Numbered from the stretch's first letter, positions 10,576 through 22,100 are shown. The stretch: 64,000 nucleotides of DNA from Dehalococcoidia bacterium (GCA_029936815.1 JAPYRX010000001.1:92310-156309), one strand, 5' to 3'. Made by a program: numbers and translations. Notes: generated by a model from the letters alone, not told the origin.

Positions 10576-13070
10576 ATTTCTATTTCTTTATTATCTGAAT
10601 CCTGTTGACCTAATGATTTAACACATACAAAACACGAAACAGAATCTCCAGAAGATACATTCATAATTTTATTCCCACCGGTATTTCTGCCAAGAGTTTC
10701 TTTCATTTCAGACATAGGATTAACCATAATTAATCCATTATCAGATATTATATATATATAATCAGTATCATCAGGGATAATTTCAGCATGAGATACTTTG
10801 TCAGATTTCTTTAATTTAAAAGTTTTAACGCCACTGCCAGCTCTTTTCTGAATCCTATAAATCTCATCACTTCCATCAGCTTTATTAAGCCTAGTCATCT
10901 TTCCTTTCCCTTCACGGCTAATAACGAATAATTTGTCCTCCGGCAATCCCACATCCATGGCTACAACAGTATCATTATTTTTCAATCTAATACCTCTTAC
11001 GCCAGCGGCATTTCTTCCAAGCTCTCTTAAATCAGAATTAGGAAACCTTATAGACATTCCATTTGTAGTAATAATCATCACGTCTTCTTTTGGTTCTAAA
11101 ATTCGAACATTAACTAATTCGTCATCCTCAGACATATTTATGACTTTCAATCCTGATTTTCTTATATTTGATAGATGTTTAATGCTTAGCTTCTTTACTG
11201 TCCCTTTCTTGGTAGCAAATATTAAGAATGATTCTATATAATCTTTCAAATTCCCAGCAGAAATCATAGATGTTATTTTTTCATTTACTCCATCAATCTG
11301 AATTAAATTTAATATCGGAACTCCTCTTGTATTTCGATTTATATCTGCTCTAAGTTCGTATGTATTTAAAGAAAACACTCTACCTTTGTTAGTAAAAAAC
11401 AATAAAATATCATGAGTATCTACTACTAATAATTGCTTCATTGGATCATCTTCTTTTAAGGACTGAGCACTTTTCCCTCTACCAGCAGTATGTTGAGCTT
11501 GATAAGTTTTTGTTGGAATTCTTTTAATATATTGACCTGTACTTAAAGTTACTACAACACTTTCGTGTGGCTCTAAAGAAGCTCTGTCAAAAGTTCCTTC
11601 TTCTTTAATAATTTTAGTTAATCTTTTTTTGGGAAACCTTGAAGAAACTTCTATTGTTTCTTGTTTAACAATGTCTAATCTCATAGCTTTATCATTAATT
11701 ATAACGTCCAATTCTTTAATTCTATTTTCTAATTCCTTATGCTCTGCCTTTATCTTGTCTGTCTCTAAGGCAGCAAGTCTTCTTAATTGCATATCTAAAA
11801 TAGCTTTCGCTTGTATATCTGTTAAACTAAATTCTCTAATCAAATTATTAGCCGCATCCTCAGTATCTTTGGAGTTTCTAATAGTAGCAATAACTTTATC
11901 AATATCTCCTAAAGCTATAAGTAATCCATCAAGTATATGAATTCTATTTTTCGCGTTTTTTAATTCGAATTCCGATCTTCTATTTACGACTTCTTCTCTA
12001 AATTCAATAAATCCCTTTAAAGCATGTCTTAATGTTAAAGTTTTAGGAGTACCTTTATCTAATGCAACCATGTTAACTGCAAAGCTAGTTTGCATTGGAG
12101 TGAGTTTGTATAAATTATTCAAAACCACCATTGGTTGAGTAGCTCTTCTTAATTCTATAACTACCCTGATTCCGTTCCTATCTGACTCATCTCTTATTTC
12201 TGAAATCCCTTCAATTTTTTTATCTCTTGATAAATCAGCAATTTTTTCAACTAATGCAGCTTTATTCACTTGATATGGAAGCTCATTAATAACTATTCGA
12301 AATCTATCACTTTTTGACTCTTCTATTTCAGCAACTGCTCTCATCATAACGCTTCCTCGACCAGTAAGATAAGCCGATTGAATTCCCTCCTTGCCTAAAA
12401 TTAATGCGCCTGTAGGAAAATCAGGGCCTTTTACAATTTTAAGTAATTCAGAGTCCTCGCATAAAGGATTGTCTATCAAAAAATTTACTGCTTCACAAAT
12501 CTCTACTGGGTTATGCGTAGGTATATTTGTAGCCATTCCAACCGCAATTCCTGAACCTCCGTTTATTAACAAATTAGGCAATCTAGCTGGAAGAACAACA
12601 GGTTCCTTTAAAGATCCGTCAAAATTTTCTTCGAAATCTACAGTCTCTTCATGTAAATTAGCTAACATTTCTTCAGCGATCGGGCTTAATCTTGCTTCTG
12701 TATATCTCATCGCTGCAGGCGGGTCATTGTCGACACTACCATAATTTCCTTGCCCATCAATTAATATTGATCTCAACGAAAAATCCTGAGCCATTCTAAC
12801 CAAAGAATCATAAACTGCAGTGTCACTATGTGGATGATATTTCCCCAAAACTTCACCGACAATTCGCGCGCTTTTATAATAAGAAGCAGTTGGTCTTGCC
12901 CCAATATCCTGCATTGCGTATAAAATACGCCTATGAACTGGCTTCAATCCATCTCTCAGGTCAGGCAATGCCCTAGATACAATTACGCTCATTGCATAAT
13001 CTAAATAAGATTTCTCCATTTCACTTTTAATTTCAGTATTAACTATCCCTAATTTTGACTTTTCCTCCAA
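10572..13070 (-). CDS. gyrA: DNA gyrase subunit A
   Basis: This is the 832-residue breakage-reunion subunit of gyrase. The catalytic tyrosine is Tyr123 in [10 protein letters not shown]. Six C-terminal beta-pinwheel blades follow, with the GyrA-box region [10 protein letters not shown] near residue 550. In the quinolone-determining region the motif reads [10 protein letters not shown], with Ser82 where E. coli has Gly81 and Thr84 where it has Ser83. The start is TTG with GGAG six bases upstream, inside the end of pyrG; no ATG is available. The next gene overlaps by 4 bp. Confidence 0.97.
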   Translation of the reverse strand: MEEKSKLGIVNTEIKSEMEKSYLDYAMSVIVSRALPDLRDGLKPVHRRILYAMQDIGARPTASYYKSARIVGEVLGKYHPHSDTAVYDSLVRMAQDFSLRSILIDGQGNYGSVDNDPPAAMRYTEARLSPIAEEMLANLHEETVDFEENFDGSLKEPVVLPARLPNLLINGGSGIAVGMATNIPTHNPVEICEAVNFLIDNPLCEDSELLKIVKGPDFPTGALILGKEGIQSAYLTGRGSVMMRAVAEIEESKSDRFRIVINELPYQVNKAALVEKIADLSRDKKIEGISEIRDESDRNGIRVVIELRRATQPMVVLNNLYKLTPMQTSFAVNMVALDKGTPKTLTLRHALKGFIEFREEVVNRRSEFELKNAKNRIHILDGLLIALGDIDKVIATIRNSKDTEDAANNLIREFSLTDIQAKAILDMQLRRLAALETDKIKAEHKELENRIKELDVIINDKAMRLDIVKQETIEVSSRFPKKRLTKIIKEEGTFDRASLEPHESVVVTLSTGQYIKRIPTKTYQAQHTAGRGKSAQSLKEDDPMKQLLVVDTHDILLFFTNKGRVFSLNTYELRADINRNTRGVPILNLIQIDGVNEKITSMISAGNLKDYIESFLIFATKKGTVKKLSIKHLSNIRKSGLKVINMSEDDELVNVRILEPKEDVMIITTNGMSIRFPNSDLRELGRNAAGVRGIRLKNNDTVVAMDVGLPEDKLFVISREGKGKMTRLNKADGSDEIYRIQKRAGSGVKTFKLKKSDKVSHAEIIPDDTDYIYIISDNGLIMVNPMSEMKETLGRNTGGNKIMNVSSGDSVSCFVCVKSLGQQDSDNKEIEI

Positions 13071-13079
13071 CTCAAACTC

Positions 13080-14726
13080 CTACTCTAATATATTACTTTT
13101 ATTGATAAATTTACCATTTGCTTTAATATTAATTTCTTCTAATCCAGATTTAACAAATTGAACAAATAAAGGATGTGGATTTAACGGCGTAGATAAAAAT
13201 TCCGGATGAAACTGAACTCCAATCATAAATGAATGATTAATATATTCCATTATTTCCACTAATTCACTTTCAGGGTTAATTCCTGAAGTTAACAATCCCA
13301 CTTTTTCTAATTCTCCGACAAATTTATTGTTTACTTCATATCTATGCCTATGACGCTCGCTAATAATATCTGATTGATAAATTGCTTTTGATTTTGTATC
13401 ATCAACAAGTTTGCAATCATACAATCCCAATCGCATAGATGCGCCTTTATGTAAACTTTTTAATTGCTCAGGCATTAAATCTATAACAGGATAACGAGTA
13501 GATTCATCAAATTCTGACGAATTAGCATCCTGATATCCCAACAAATTTCTTGAAGCCTCAATAACCATAATTTGCATTCCAAGACATAATCCTAAATATG
13601 GAATATTATTCTCCCTTGCAAATTTACAAGTTTCTATCATCCCTTGGGTACCTCTTTTATCAAATCCACCAGGTACTACAATTCCTTTGATACCTTCAAA
13701 TATTTGAGCTACATTTGTAGATTTTATTTCTTCGGAATTTATCCACTCAATTTGAATTTCAGATTGGTTAGAGATTCCCGCGTGGACAAGTGATTCCTTA
13801 ACTGATAAATAGGAATCTTGTAACTCTACATATTTTCCAACTATAGCAACCTTTAGTGATTTTTTAGAATTGTTAACTTTTGAAATAATTTCTGTCCAAT
13901 TACTTGATTTTCCGGTTTTAGCATTTAAACTAAGATTGTCAGATATCAATTTCCACAAATTTTCCTTCTCTAATATAATTGGAACTTCGTAAACTGAGTC
14001 TAATGTTGGCAAAGATGTTACAGCATCTAATGGAACATCACAAAACATTGATATTTTTTCTTTAATTTTTTCTGAAACCTCAAATTCACTTCGGCAAATT
14101 ATTGAATCAGGCTGGATACCTATACTTCTTAGTTCTCTTACACTATGCTGCGTAGGTTTGGTTTTAAGCTCGCCTGTGGTATTTATAAAAGGCAAGTATG
14201 TCACATGTATAAAAAAACAATTATCTTTTCCTACAAGATAAGGTATTTGCCTGATTGCTTCTAAAAAAGGAAGTCCTTCAATATCTCCTACGGTTCCCCC
14301 AACTTCTACTACAACAATGTCAGATTTAGATTCATTTGCAACTTGAATGACTCTTTCTTTAATTTCATTGGTAACATGTGGAACTACCTGTATGGTTCTT
14401 CCTAAATAATCTCCATTCCTCTCCTTATCAATTACTTTTTTATAGATTTGCCCGGCTGTCAAACTTGATAGTCCGGTTAATCTTGTTTCTGTAAATCTTT
14501 CGTAATGCCCTAAATCTAAATCTGTTTCAGCTCCATCGTCTGTTACATATACTTCGCCATGTTGGTATGGCGACATAGTTCCAGGGTCTACATTTAGATA
14601 AGGATCAAGTTTCATCAACGAAACACTAAATCCTCTGTTTTTAAGCATTCTTCCTACGGAAGCAACACATATGCCTTTACCTACAGAGCTAACTACTCCA
14701 CCTGTAACAAAAATAAATTTTTGCAT
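13080..14726 (-). CDS. pyrG: CTP synthase
   Basis: This enzyme amidates UTP to CTP using glutamine. The synthetase domain opens with KFIFVTGGVVSSVGKG. The glutamine amidotransferase domain contains the nucleophile motif GLCLGMQ and the closing GVQFHPEF. A GTG nine bases further upstream (14735) would add MFL, but the ATG at 14726 sits seven bases after AGGTG and gives the family-typical N-terminus MQKFIFVTGG, so I prefer it. Length is then 548 residues. gyrA follows after 9 bp on the same strand. Confidence 0.96.
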   Translation of the reverse strand: MQKFIFVTGGVVSSVGKGICVASVGRMLKNRGFSVSLMKLDPYLNVDPGTMSPYQHGEVYVTDDGAETDLDLGHYERFTETRLTGLSSLTAGQIYKKVIDKERNGDYLGRTIQVVPHVTNEIKERVIQVANESKSDIVVVEVGGTVGDIEGLPFLEAIRQIPYLVGKDNCFFIHVTYLPFINTTGELKTKPTQHSVRELRSIGIQPDSIICRSEFEVSEKIKEKISMFCDVPLDAVTSLPTLDSVYEVPIILEKENLWKLISDNLSLNAKTGKSSNWTEIISKVNNSKKSLKVAIVGKYVELQDSYLSVKESLVHAGISNQSEIQIEWINSEEIKSTNVAQIFEGIKGIVVPGGFDKRGTQGMIETCKFARENNIPYLGLCLGMQIMVIEASRNLLGYQDANSSEFDESTRYPVIDLMPEQLKSLHKGASMRLGLYDCKLVDDTKSKAIYQSDIISERHRHRYEVNNKFVGELEKVGLLTSGINPESELVEIMEYINHSFMIGVQFHPEFLSTPLNPHPLFVQFVKSGLEEINIKANGKFINKSNILE

Positions 14727-14903
14727 CAAAAACACCTACTTAACAGAGTTGATTCGTGTGGAAAATAAGAAATTAATCCGCCTCGGTAAAAACCAAGTTT
14801 AAAAATGAAATCATTTTTAATTTGGAAAAGGGAAAACATATAAATAAAGTATAATGATCTTATAAGATTATTTCAACTTATACCTTATGTTAAAAAACAG
14901 ATA

Positions 14904-15788
14904 ATGAAATATTTTAGAATAGAAAAAAATAACAAAGTTAATTTGATTGTTAATTATAAAGATGATTTAGCATTTAATATGACAAATTTTTCGTCCAATA
15001 TTGACAATATCGAAATTCTCTACGCAGAAGCTAAATCAACAAATTTAAATAGAATCAAATTTGTTGAGAAATTCATGAATGATTACTTAATTGAAAAAGA
15101 ATATTTGACTAATTTATTAACTGGAAGCAATCTTTTATCTCCTTTTATGCCGGAAGAAGTGTGGGCAGCAGGGGTAACGTATAAAAATTCTGAATTTGAA
15201 AGGAAAAGAGAAAGTATTACTCCGGATATATACTCAAAAGTATACAATGCAAAAAGACCTGAAATATTTTTCAAATCAACTGGAAATAGACTGGTATCTC
15301 CAAATCAAAATATAGGGATAAGATCTGACTCAAACTGGAATGTTCCCGAATCAGAGCTTGCCGTAGTCTTAATAAGTGGAGAAATCATAGGTTTTTCTAT
15401 AGGAAATGATATGACTAGCCGTGAAATTGAAGGGGAAAACCCATTGTACTTAACTCAAGCAAAAATATACAATAAAAGCTGCTCAATTGGCCCATGCGTA
15501 ATTGATTCAGAAGCTATAAAAAACATAAATAATCTTGAAATATATTGTAAAATAACAAGAAATAACAAAATAGTTTTCTCAGGGTCTTCCAAAATAAGTG
15601 ATATGAATAAAACAATACCTTACTTATTGGAATGGCTTCAAAAATCTAATTCCTTACCTTTGAAATCAGTATTATTAACTGGCACAGGAATAGTCCCGCC
15701 TCCTGAATTTACGTTGATCCCATGTGATACAGTGAATATTTCAATCACTGAAATAGGGACATTAACTAACACGATAATAAAAGTATAA
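14904..15788 (+). CDS. Fumarylacetoacetate hydrolase family protein
   Basis: This 294-residue enzyme has the FAH fold in its C-terminal two thirds. Family marks are GVTYKNSEFER near residue 90, EIFFKSTGNRLVSP, the acidic metal-site stretch NVPESELAVVL, and IGFSIGNDMTSREIEGENP. Relatives include 2-keto-3-deoxy-sugar-acid dehydratases, oxaloacetate decarboxylases and 2-hydroxymuconate-type hydrolases. The substrate cannot be decided. It starts 177 bp from pyrG in divergent orientation, with a TATAAT at 14850 but no convincing -35. A C26 amidotransferase gene begins two bases after its stop. Confidence 0.88.
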   Translation: MKYFRIEKNNKVNLIVNYKDDLAFNMTNFSSNIDNIEILYAEAKSTNLNRIKFVEKFMNDYLIEKEYLTNLLTGSNLLSPFMPEEVWAAGVTYKNSEFERKRESITPDIYSKVYNAKRPEIFFKSTGNRLVSPNQNIGIRSDSNWNVPESELAVVLISGEIIGFSIGNDMTSREIEGENPLYLTQAKIYNKSCSIGPCVIDSEAIKNINNLEIYCKITRNNKIVFSGSSKISDMNKTIPYLLEWLQKSNSLPLKSVLLTGTGIVPPPEFTLIPCDTVNISITEIGTLTNTIIKV

Positions 15789-15790
15789 AC

Positions 15791-16534
15791 ATGAATAAAC
15801 CAAAAATTATAATAAGTTCCGGAGTCAATCAAGACGTAGACAATTATGTAAACGCTATAGAGGCATATGACGCAGAAACTATTATAATATCCCCTGACAA
15901 TTTAAAACAATTAGGCCACAGTGAATATGATGGATTAGTATTAACCGGGGGAGGAGATATTTCTCCTGAACTATACTCGGATAAAATGAAAGCCTCTAAC
16001 AATGAAATGTGTTTTGGCACATCGATATCCCGTGACAAAACCGAATACCAACTCGTAAAAACAGCTATTGATTCGGGTAAGCCTATATTGGGTATATGCA
16101 GAGGAATGCAGTTGCTTAATGTGTATTTTGGCGGAATATTAATTCAAAATGTAAATTTAATACATTTTGAAAACATGTATAAATTTAGAAATGACAAAAA
16201 AGGGCAAGGAAATTTTGATGCTCAAAAATATAAAGAAATAGAATCTGATTTTCATCATATATTTATTACACTAGGCAGTAAATTTGCTGCGATATTAGGA
16301 TCAGGAGGAATGCTTAAAGTAAATAGCAGGCACCATCAAGGTATAGGACACAAAGAATTATCTGAAACTTTTACAGCATCTGCTTATTGCATCCAAGATG
16401 GAATAATTGAGGCATACGAAAATATAAACTCATCTATTATAGGAGTGCAATTCCATCCGGAAAGAACACAAGAGCACCCAAAACAAGTAAAACGTATATT
16501 TGAAAATTTTGTTTACAAATGTAGAAGCATGTAG
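15791..16534 (+). CDS. Class I glutamine amidotransferase, peptidase C26 (PuuD-like)
   Basis: This 247-residue protein matches gamma-glutamyl-gamma-aminobutyrate hydrolases, which cleave gamma-glutamyl amides in polyamine and amine catabolism. The triad is visible: Cys in GICRGMQLLN, His in GVQFHPER and the following Glu-rich end. LTGGGDISPELY and SRHHQGIG are also typical. It is closely coupled with the FAH-family gene upstream, suggesting joint catabolism of a small acid or amine compound, but that is inferred. No puuABC genes are present. Confidence 0.87.
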   Translation: MNKPKIIISSGVNQDVDNYVNAIEAYDAETIIISPDNLKQLGHSEYDGLVLTGGGDISPELYSDKMKASNNEMCFGTSISRDKTEYQLVKTAIDSGKPILGICRGMQLLNVYFGGILIQNVNLIHFENMYKFRNDKKGQGNFDAQKYKEIESDFHHIFITLGSKFAAILGSGGMLKVNSRHHQGIGHKELSETFTASAYCIQDGIIEAYENINSSIIGVQFHPERTQEHPKQVKRIFENFVYKCRSM

Positions 16535-16632
16535 ACTAATTCACGAATTTATGTTATTGTTTAATCATAATTAATATTACATTCCCGATTTTCTTTGGGA
16601 AACCTTTTTTTTACCCTTAAAACTTTAATCTC

Positions 16633-17931
16633 ATGGAATATTCTGAAATTCAATCCAAAACTAAAGAAGAATTAATTAAAATTGCTGAAGAATTAAATTT
16701 AATCAAAAACGGTGATTCTCCTAAAAAATCCGACTTGATTAAAACAATAAATTCCGAATATGCAAAAAAAACTGATGCTGACAAAACATCAGGAATGTTA
16801 TCTATTTTGAATGATGGATACGGATTTATAAGGCAAAACGGATTACATCCTTCTTCCACTGATGTTTATGTTTCTCAATCTCAAATACGCAAATTCCAAT
16901 TAAAAACAGGAGATATTGTTACAGGAAAAACAAGACCTCCAAAAGATGGAGAGAGATATTGGGGATTAATTAAAGTTGAATCTGTAAATAATCTTGATCC
17001 AGAAAAATCAAAATCTAGAATTAGATTTGAAACACTAACAGCTGTTTTCCCAACAGAACAACTAAAATTAGAAACTGATCCAAAAGATCTCTCTAATCGA
17101 GTTATAGATCTGATAGCCCCTATCGGAAAAGGGCAAAGAGGATTAATTGTTGCTCCGCCAAAAGCGGGGAAAACCACAGTCTTGCAAAATATTGCCGCAG
17201 GAATTTCTAAAAACTCTCCTGAAATTTTAATTTTAGTAGCTCTAATTGGAGAACGTCCAGAAGAAGTAACTGAAATGAAAAAAGCAGTAAAAGGCGAAGT
17301 TTTTAGCTCAACCTTTGACGAGCCCGTTGAAGATCATTGTAAGGTTGCTGAACTATGTTTAGAAAGAGCAAAAAGATTAGTAGAACAAGGGCAGGATGTC
17401 GTAATTCTACTTGATAGTTTAACTAGGTTAACAAGAGCATATAATCTAAATGTTCCTAGTACCGGACGTACGCTTTCAGGAGGAATTGACCCTAATGCTT
17501 TGTATCCACCAAAAAAATTCTTTGGAGCAGCAAGAAACACTGAAGAAGGTGGTAGTTTAACTATTCTTGCAGCTTGCCTTGTTGATACTGGAAGCAGAAT
17601 GGATGAAGTAATTTTCGAAGAATTCAAAGGAACAGGGAACATGGAGCTAAACTTAGATAGAAGATTATCTGAAAGAAGAGTTTTTCCTGCTGTCGATATA
17701 CTTAAAAGCGGAACAAGAAGAGAAGAATTACTTCTTAATTCTAATTCTTTAGAAAAAGTTCATATGTTAAGAAGATTAATAAGCATGCAAACTACTGACC
17801 CTTCTGGGAAAGATAGAGACACTTCTGATGCTACCGCAAATGTTATACGAAGAATCGCCCAAAGTAATAGTAACGATGATTTCATAAATAATTTTGAAAA
17901 ATATGCTCAATTAAACGTTTCTAAAAAATAA
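16633..17931 (+). CDS. rho: Transcription termination factor Rho
   Basis: This is the hexameric RNA helicase that terminates transcription. At 432 residues it is compact. It has an N-terminal SAP-like helical region, a cold-shock-like RNA-binding domain (GYGFIRQNGLHPSSTDVYVS), Walker A APPKAGKTT near residue 175, GERPEEVTEM, Walker B with DSLTRLTRAYN, and the R-loop region GTGNMELNLDRRLSERR. The start codon ATG is well placed. Its stop overlaps the next gene's start by one base (TAATG). Confidence 0.97.
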   Translation: MEYSEIQSKTKEELIKIAEELNLIKNGDSPKKSDLIKTINSEYAKKTDADKTSGMLSILNDGYGFIRQNGLHPSSTDVYVSQSQIRKFQLKTGDIVTGKTRPPKDGERYWGLIKVESVNNLDPEKSKSRIRFETLTAVFPTEQLKLETDPKDLSNRVIDLIAPIGKGQRGLIVAPPKAGKTTVLQNIAAGISKNSPEILILVALIGERPEEVTEMKKAVKGEVFSSTFDEPVEDHCKVAELCLERAKRLVEQGQDVVILLDSLTRLTRAYNLNVPSTGRTLSGGIDPNALYPPKKFFGAARNTEEGGSLTILAACLVDTGSRMDEVIFEEFKGTGNMELNLDRRLSERRVFPAVDILKSGTRREELLLNSNSLEKVHMLRRLISMQTTDPSGKDRDTSDATANVIRRIAQSNSNDDFINNFEKYAQLNVSKK

Positions 17932-18827
17932 TGTCTTATCTATATATTTTAGGTGCGGGGACACCAACTCCAACTTCAGAAAGATTTGGAAGCTCCTATG
18001 TAATTGAATTAGACAACAACAATTCTAAAATAATGTTTGATTGCGGCCCTGCTGCCACAGACAAATTAGTTAAAGCAGGCCTTTGGCCAACAGATATAGA
18101 TTATTTATTTTTTACTCATCATCATTTTGATCACGACATAGATTATCCTTGTTTTCTATTATGTAGATGGGACCAAAGCATTGGTGAAGAAAATATACTT
18201 AAAGTTTTTGGCCCTCCTCCTACAGAAAAACTAACCAATGACTTAATAGGTGAAAACGGCGCCTTTGCTCATGATTGGAGGGCAAGGATAAACGCAAAGC
18301 CTAGTCAATACGTATATGTCAATAGAGGTGGTACTTTACCAAGGATGCCCCCTACTATTGGAGATGATGAAATGTTAAATTCTTGGATTATTCCAAAAGA
18401 TATTAAGTCTGGTGATTTGATCAAGGAAGCTGATTGGGTTGTTGAAACAGCTCACGCAGAACATGTTCAACCATATCTTGATAGTATTGCTTATAAAATT
18501 ACAATAAATAATTTTTCGATAGTATTTACGGGAGACACTCAACCCTGTCAAAGCATTGTTACACTTGCAAAAGATGCAGATATAATGGTTTGCATGTGCT
18601 GGGACGACCAAGAATCAATGAATAAAATGAATGAATCTACAGGTCAATGTAGCGCTGAAGGAGCTGCGAAAATGGCTGAAGAAGCAAATGTTAAAAAACT
18701 AGTTCTGTCGCATATGGGAAAGCGTATATCTACACATGGTATTTTAGAAAACGCCTTAGGCAATGCAGCGAAAATATATTCTGGAGAAATGATTATTGCA
18801 GAAGAATTGATGAAAATATCTTTTTAA
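17931..18827 (+). CDS. MBL-fold metallo-hydrolase, RNase Z/arylsulfatase-like
   Basis: This 298-residue metallo-beta-lactamase-fold protein carries the metal motif THHHFDHD near residues 62-69, a later ETAHAEHVQPY, IVFTGDTQPCQSI and a C-terminal VLSHMG. The layout resembles the ribonuclease Z / AtsA-type arylsulfatase branch. It has no signal peptide, so it acts in the cytoplasm. Translation is coupled to rho by a TAATG overlap. Substrate unknown; an RNA-processing role would fit the coupling with rho but is not shown. Confidence 0.85.
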   Translation: MSYLYILGAGTPTPTSERFGSSYVIELDNNNSKIMFDCGPAATDKLVKAGLWPTDIDYLFFTHHHFDHDIDYPCFLLCRWDQSIGEENILKVFGPPPTEKLTNDLIGENGAFAHDWRARINAKPSQYVYVNRGGTLPRMPPTIGDDEMLNSWIIPKDIKSGDLIKEADWVVETAHAEHVQPYLDSIAYKITINNFSIVFTGDTQPCQSIVTLAKDADIMVCMCWDDQESMNKMNESTGQCSAEGAAKMAEEANVKKLVLSHMGKRISTHGILENALGNAAKIYSGEMIIAEELMKISF

Positions 18828-18841
18828 GAACCTAGAATTAA

Positions 18842-18870
18842 TTAACAATTCGATTGCAATATACTATAAT
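18842..18870 (+). promoter_or_regulatory. Promoter of the T-box-controlled ileS
   Basis: TTAACA (18842-18847) and a perfect TATAAT (18865-18870) are separated by 17 bp. Transcription would begin near 18877, just before the T-box stem I. This is the best-formed promoter in the left half of the window. Confidence 0.7.
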
Positions 18871-18899
18871 TTTGTTAAAGATAATATAAAACACTTTGA

Positions 18900-19131
18900 A
18901 GAGAATAAATTTTTTTAAGATACATTTATAAGCGAACCTGTATGGTGTAAGAAGGTAATGAGAATAAAAAAATATCATCTCTGAGTGGTTAAGCTGAAAT
19001 AACAGTAAGCCTAAACGAATTAGCTCGTAAAAGCTTTAATTAAGTTGCTTGAAATTTATTCAAGAAATAGGGTGGTACCGCGTGAGAATGTTTTCTCCCG
19101 TCCCTTTTTTAAATAAAAGGGACTTTTTTTT
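18900..19131 (+). promoter_or_regulatory. T-box riboswitch (isoleucine) upstream of ileS
   Basis: The leader senses uncharged tRNA-Ile and controls read-through into ileS. Stem I closes with AGAGA (18900-18904) and TCTCT (18978-18982). The specifier codon ATC (18974-18976) is followed by A just before that closing strand, matching isoleucine. The invariant T-box AGGGTGGTACCGCG lies at 19069-19082, and its TGGT would pair with a tRNA end whose discriminator base is A. A terminator hairpin follows at 19100-19131. All elements of a transcription-attenuating T-box are present, in the right order before the matching gene. Confidence 0.93.
19100..19131 (+). terminator. T-box intrinsic terminator
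   Basis: GTCCCTTTT (19100-19108) and AAAAGGGAC (19115-19123) form a 9-bp hairpin with a six-base loop, followed by eight T residues. The 5' arm would be taken up by the competing antiterminator that includes the T-box sequence when uncharged tRNA-Ile binds. Confidence 0.92.
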
Positions 19132-19155
19132 GTCTAAAATTAAATAAAGGTAATT

Positions 19156-22100
19156 ATGTTTAAAAAGGTTGATTCAAATCCTAATTTTCCTAAATTGGAA
19201 AATAATCTATTAGCTAAGTGGAAAAAAAATAATACCATAAAAAAATATACTAAGAAAAATTCTAAGTCGAAGGAAACTTTTTCATTCATTGATGGTCCTA
19301 TAACTGCTAATAACCCAATGGGCGTCCATCACGCTTGGGGAAGGACTTATAAAGATTTATTTCAAAGATTTTATACAATGCTTGGCCGAGAGCAAAGATA
19401 CCAGAATGGATTTGACTGCCAGGGTCTTTGGGTTGAAGTTGAAGTTGAAAAATCACTAGGATTTAAATCTAAAAAAGATATTCAAGAATTCGGTGTCGAA
19501 AAATTTGTAAATCTATGCAAAGAAAGGGTAAATAAATATTCAGCAATTCAACGAGATCAGTCTATTAGGCTTGGTTATTGGATGAATTGGGATGATTCAT
19601 ATTACACAATGTCAGATGAAAATAATTATTCTATATGGGGATTTCTCAAGAAAATGAATGAAAATGGGAAAATATACAGAGGAACAGACGTTGTCCCATG
19701 GTCAGGGAGATCAGGAACCTCATATTCTCAGATGGAAATAATTGAAGGAAGGAAACTAGTTGCCCACAGATCCGTATTTATTAAATTTAAATTAAAAAAC
19801 AAAATAAATGAATATGTACTTGTTTGGACAACCACTCCATGGACGCTTACATCAAATGTATCACTTTTAGTAAATAAAAATCTAAATTACGCAAAATGCA
19901 AATTAAAAAATGGAGACGTATTTTATGTCGCCGAACCAAATCTAAAGCACCAAAGACTTGAAAAAGAATTTAAAGAAAAAAAAGAATGGATAGAGGGAGT
20001 GCCTAAACTAAAATCATTAGATCAATTATTTAACGAACGTGGCGGATACTCAGTAGAAAAAATAATTAAAGGAACTGAAATGATCGGATGGGAATATAGT
20101 GGGCCATTCGACGAATTAGATGCGGCAAAAATTGCAGGAGGATACCCATTTACTAATAATGATTTAGAAGACCAAAAAATTAATGCTATAAAGTGCCATC
20201 GAATACTTGATGGAGGGAAAGATCAAGAAGGAAATGATATTGTTAACTCAGGAGAAGGTACGGGAATAGTTCACACTGCTCCTGGTTGCGGAGATATAGA
20301 TTTTAAAATTGGCAAACAAAATAATCTTGTAGCTTTAGCTCCCTTAGATGAAGAAGCAAATTTTATAGAAAATTTTAACTGGCTAAAAGGCAAAAATGCT
20401 ACGGATTCAAAAACTATTGATTTAATCCTAGAAGACCTTAAAGACAAAGAATTACTTTTCTATACCGAAATGTACCCCCATATTTATCCACATTGTTGGA
20501 GATCAGGAGATGAATTAGTTTTTAGGCTTGTCGATGAATGGTATATAAATATGGACTGGAGAGAAGACATTAAAAAATCTGTAGATCAAACAAATTGGAT
20601 CCCTGCATGGGGAAAGCAGAGAGAGCATCAATGGCTTAATAATATGGGAGATTGGATGATATCCAAGAAAAGATTTTGGGGACTTGCTTTGCCCATATGG
20701 GAATTTGAAGACGGCTCGTTTTATATTGTAGGGTCAAAAGAAGAATTAAAACAACTTGCTTGTGAAGGATGGGAAGAATTTGATGGCAATAGCCCTCATA
20801 GACCATGGGTCGATAAAGTGAAAATTAAACATCCAAAGTCAGGATTAATTGGACAAAGAGTTTTAGATGTTGGGAATCCTTGGTTAGACGCCGGAATAGT
20901 TGGGTTTTCAACGCTAAATTATAACAATGATAAAGATTACTGGAAGAAGTGGTTTCCAGCAGATTTGATATCAGAAAGTTTCCCGGGGCAATTTAGAAAT
21001 TGGTTTTATTCGTACTTAACTATGGGAACAGCATTAGCTCAAGAAACTCCAACTAAAAATATATTTTCATATGCTTTAGTAAGAGATGAGTCGGGCGAAG
21101 AAATGCATAAAAGTCAGGGGAATGCTATTTGGTTTGATGACGCAGCTGAAGACATAGGAGTGGACGTTATAAGATGGTTGTACGCAAGGCAAAATCCAGA
21201 AAATAATTTACGATTTGGCCCCGAAATAACTAATGAAATTAGAAGACAAGTAATAATTCCCCTTTGGAATATATATAGTTTTTTTACCAATTATGCAATA
21301 TTGGACAAATTTACTCCTCCAAAAAATTTTAGCGAACCAAAATCAAAAAACCTTATGGATCAGTGGATTTTGACAGAAGTAAAAGAAACTACAGATGATG
21401 TTAAAAACCATCTGACATTATATCAACCTGACAAAGCAACGTTGGCAATAGAAAACTTTATTAATTTACTTTCTAATTGGTATATAAGAAGAAATAGAAG
21501 AAGGTTTTGGAAGTCAGGAGACTTTGAAAGCAATCAAATTGATGATGACAAATTTTCCGCATATGAAACATTGTATTTTGTATTGGTAACTCTATCAAAA
21601 ATCATGTCGCCCATGATCCCTTTTATTACTGAAGAAATATATACTAATTTAACAAAAGATACCAAATGGGGAAAAGAGAGTGTTCACTTAGAAGATTTTC
21701 CGTTTTTTAAAACTAAATCCCTAGATGAGAGTGAGTTACAAATTGCAACTAGAGCTGCAATGAAAATTTCAAGTTTGGGCAGATCTGCTAGAAGTAAAAC
21801 CAAGATTAAAGTTAGACAACCTATTAACAATTTGCATTTTAAAACAAAAGAAACAATAACTTCTAAATATATTGAAATGATATTAACCCAGGTTAGCGAT
21901 GAAGTGAATGTGAAAAAAGTGAAACATGTTAATAAAAGCTATCAATTAAGCAATATTATAATAAAGCCGAACAATTCAATTCTTGGACCAAGAATTGGAA
22001 GTAAAATTGGAAAATTAAACAATGAAATCCAATCATTAAACCATAACGAACTATACAAAGAATTACTAATACATAACAAGATAATTATTTCAGATATCGA

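Noticed and set aside
12391..12744. 117-residue plus-strand open frame within gyrA
   Set aside because: It is antisense to the catalytic part of gyrA, has no ribosome-binding site and reads as low-complexity reverse translation of the gyrase codons.
14756..14764. TGTGGAAAA, a DnaA-box-like sequence upstream of pyrG
   Set aside because: It is a single match with one difference from the reverse box, with no partner boxes, no AT-rich unwinding region and no strand-composition change nearby.
14822..14855. Promoter with TTGGAA and TATAAT before the FAH-family gene
   Set aside because: The spacing is 22 bp, too long for a standard promoter; only the TATAAT is convincing.
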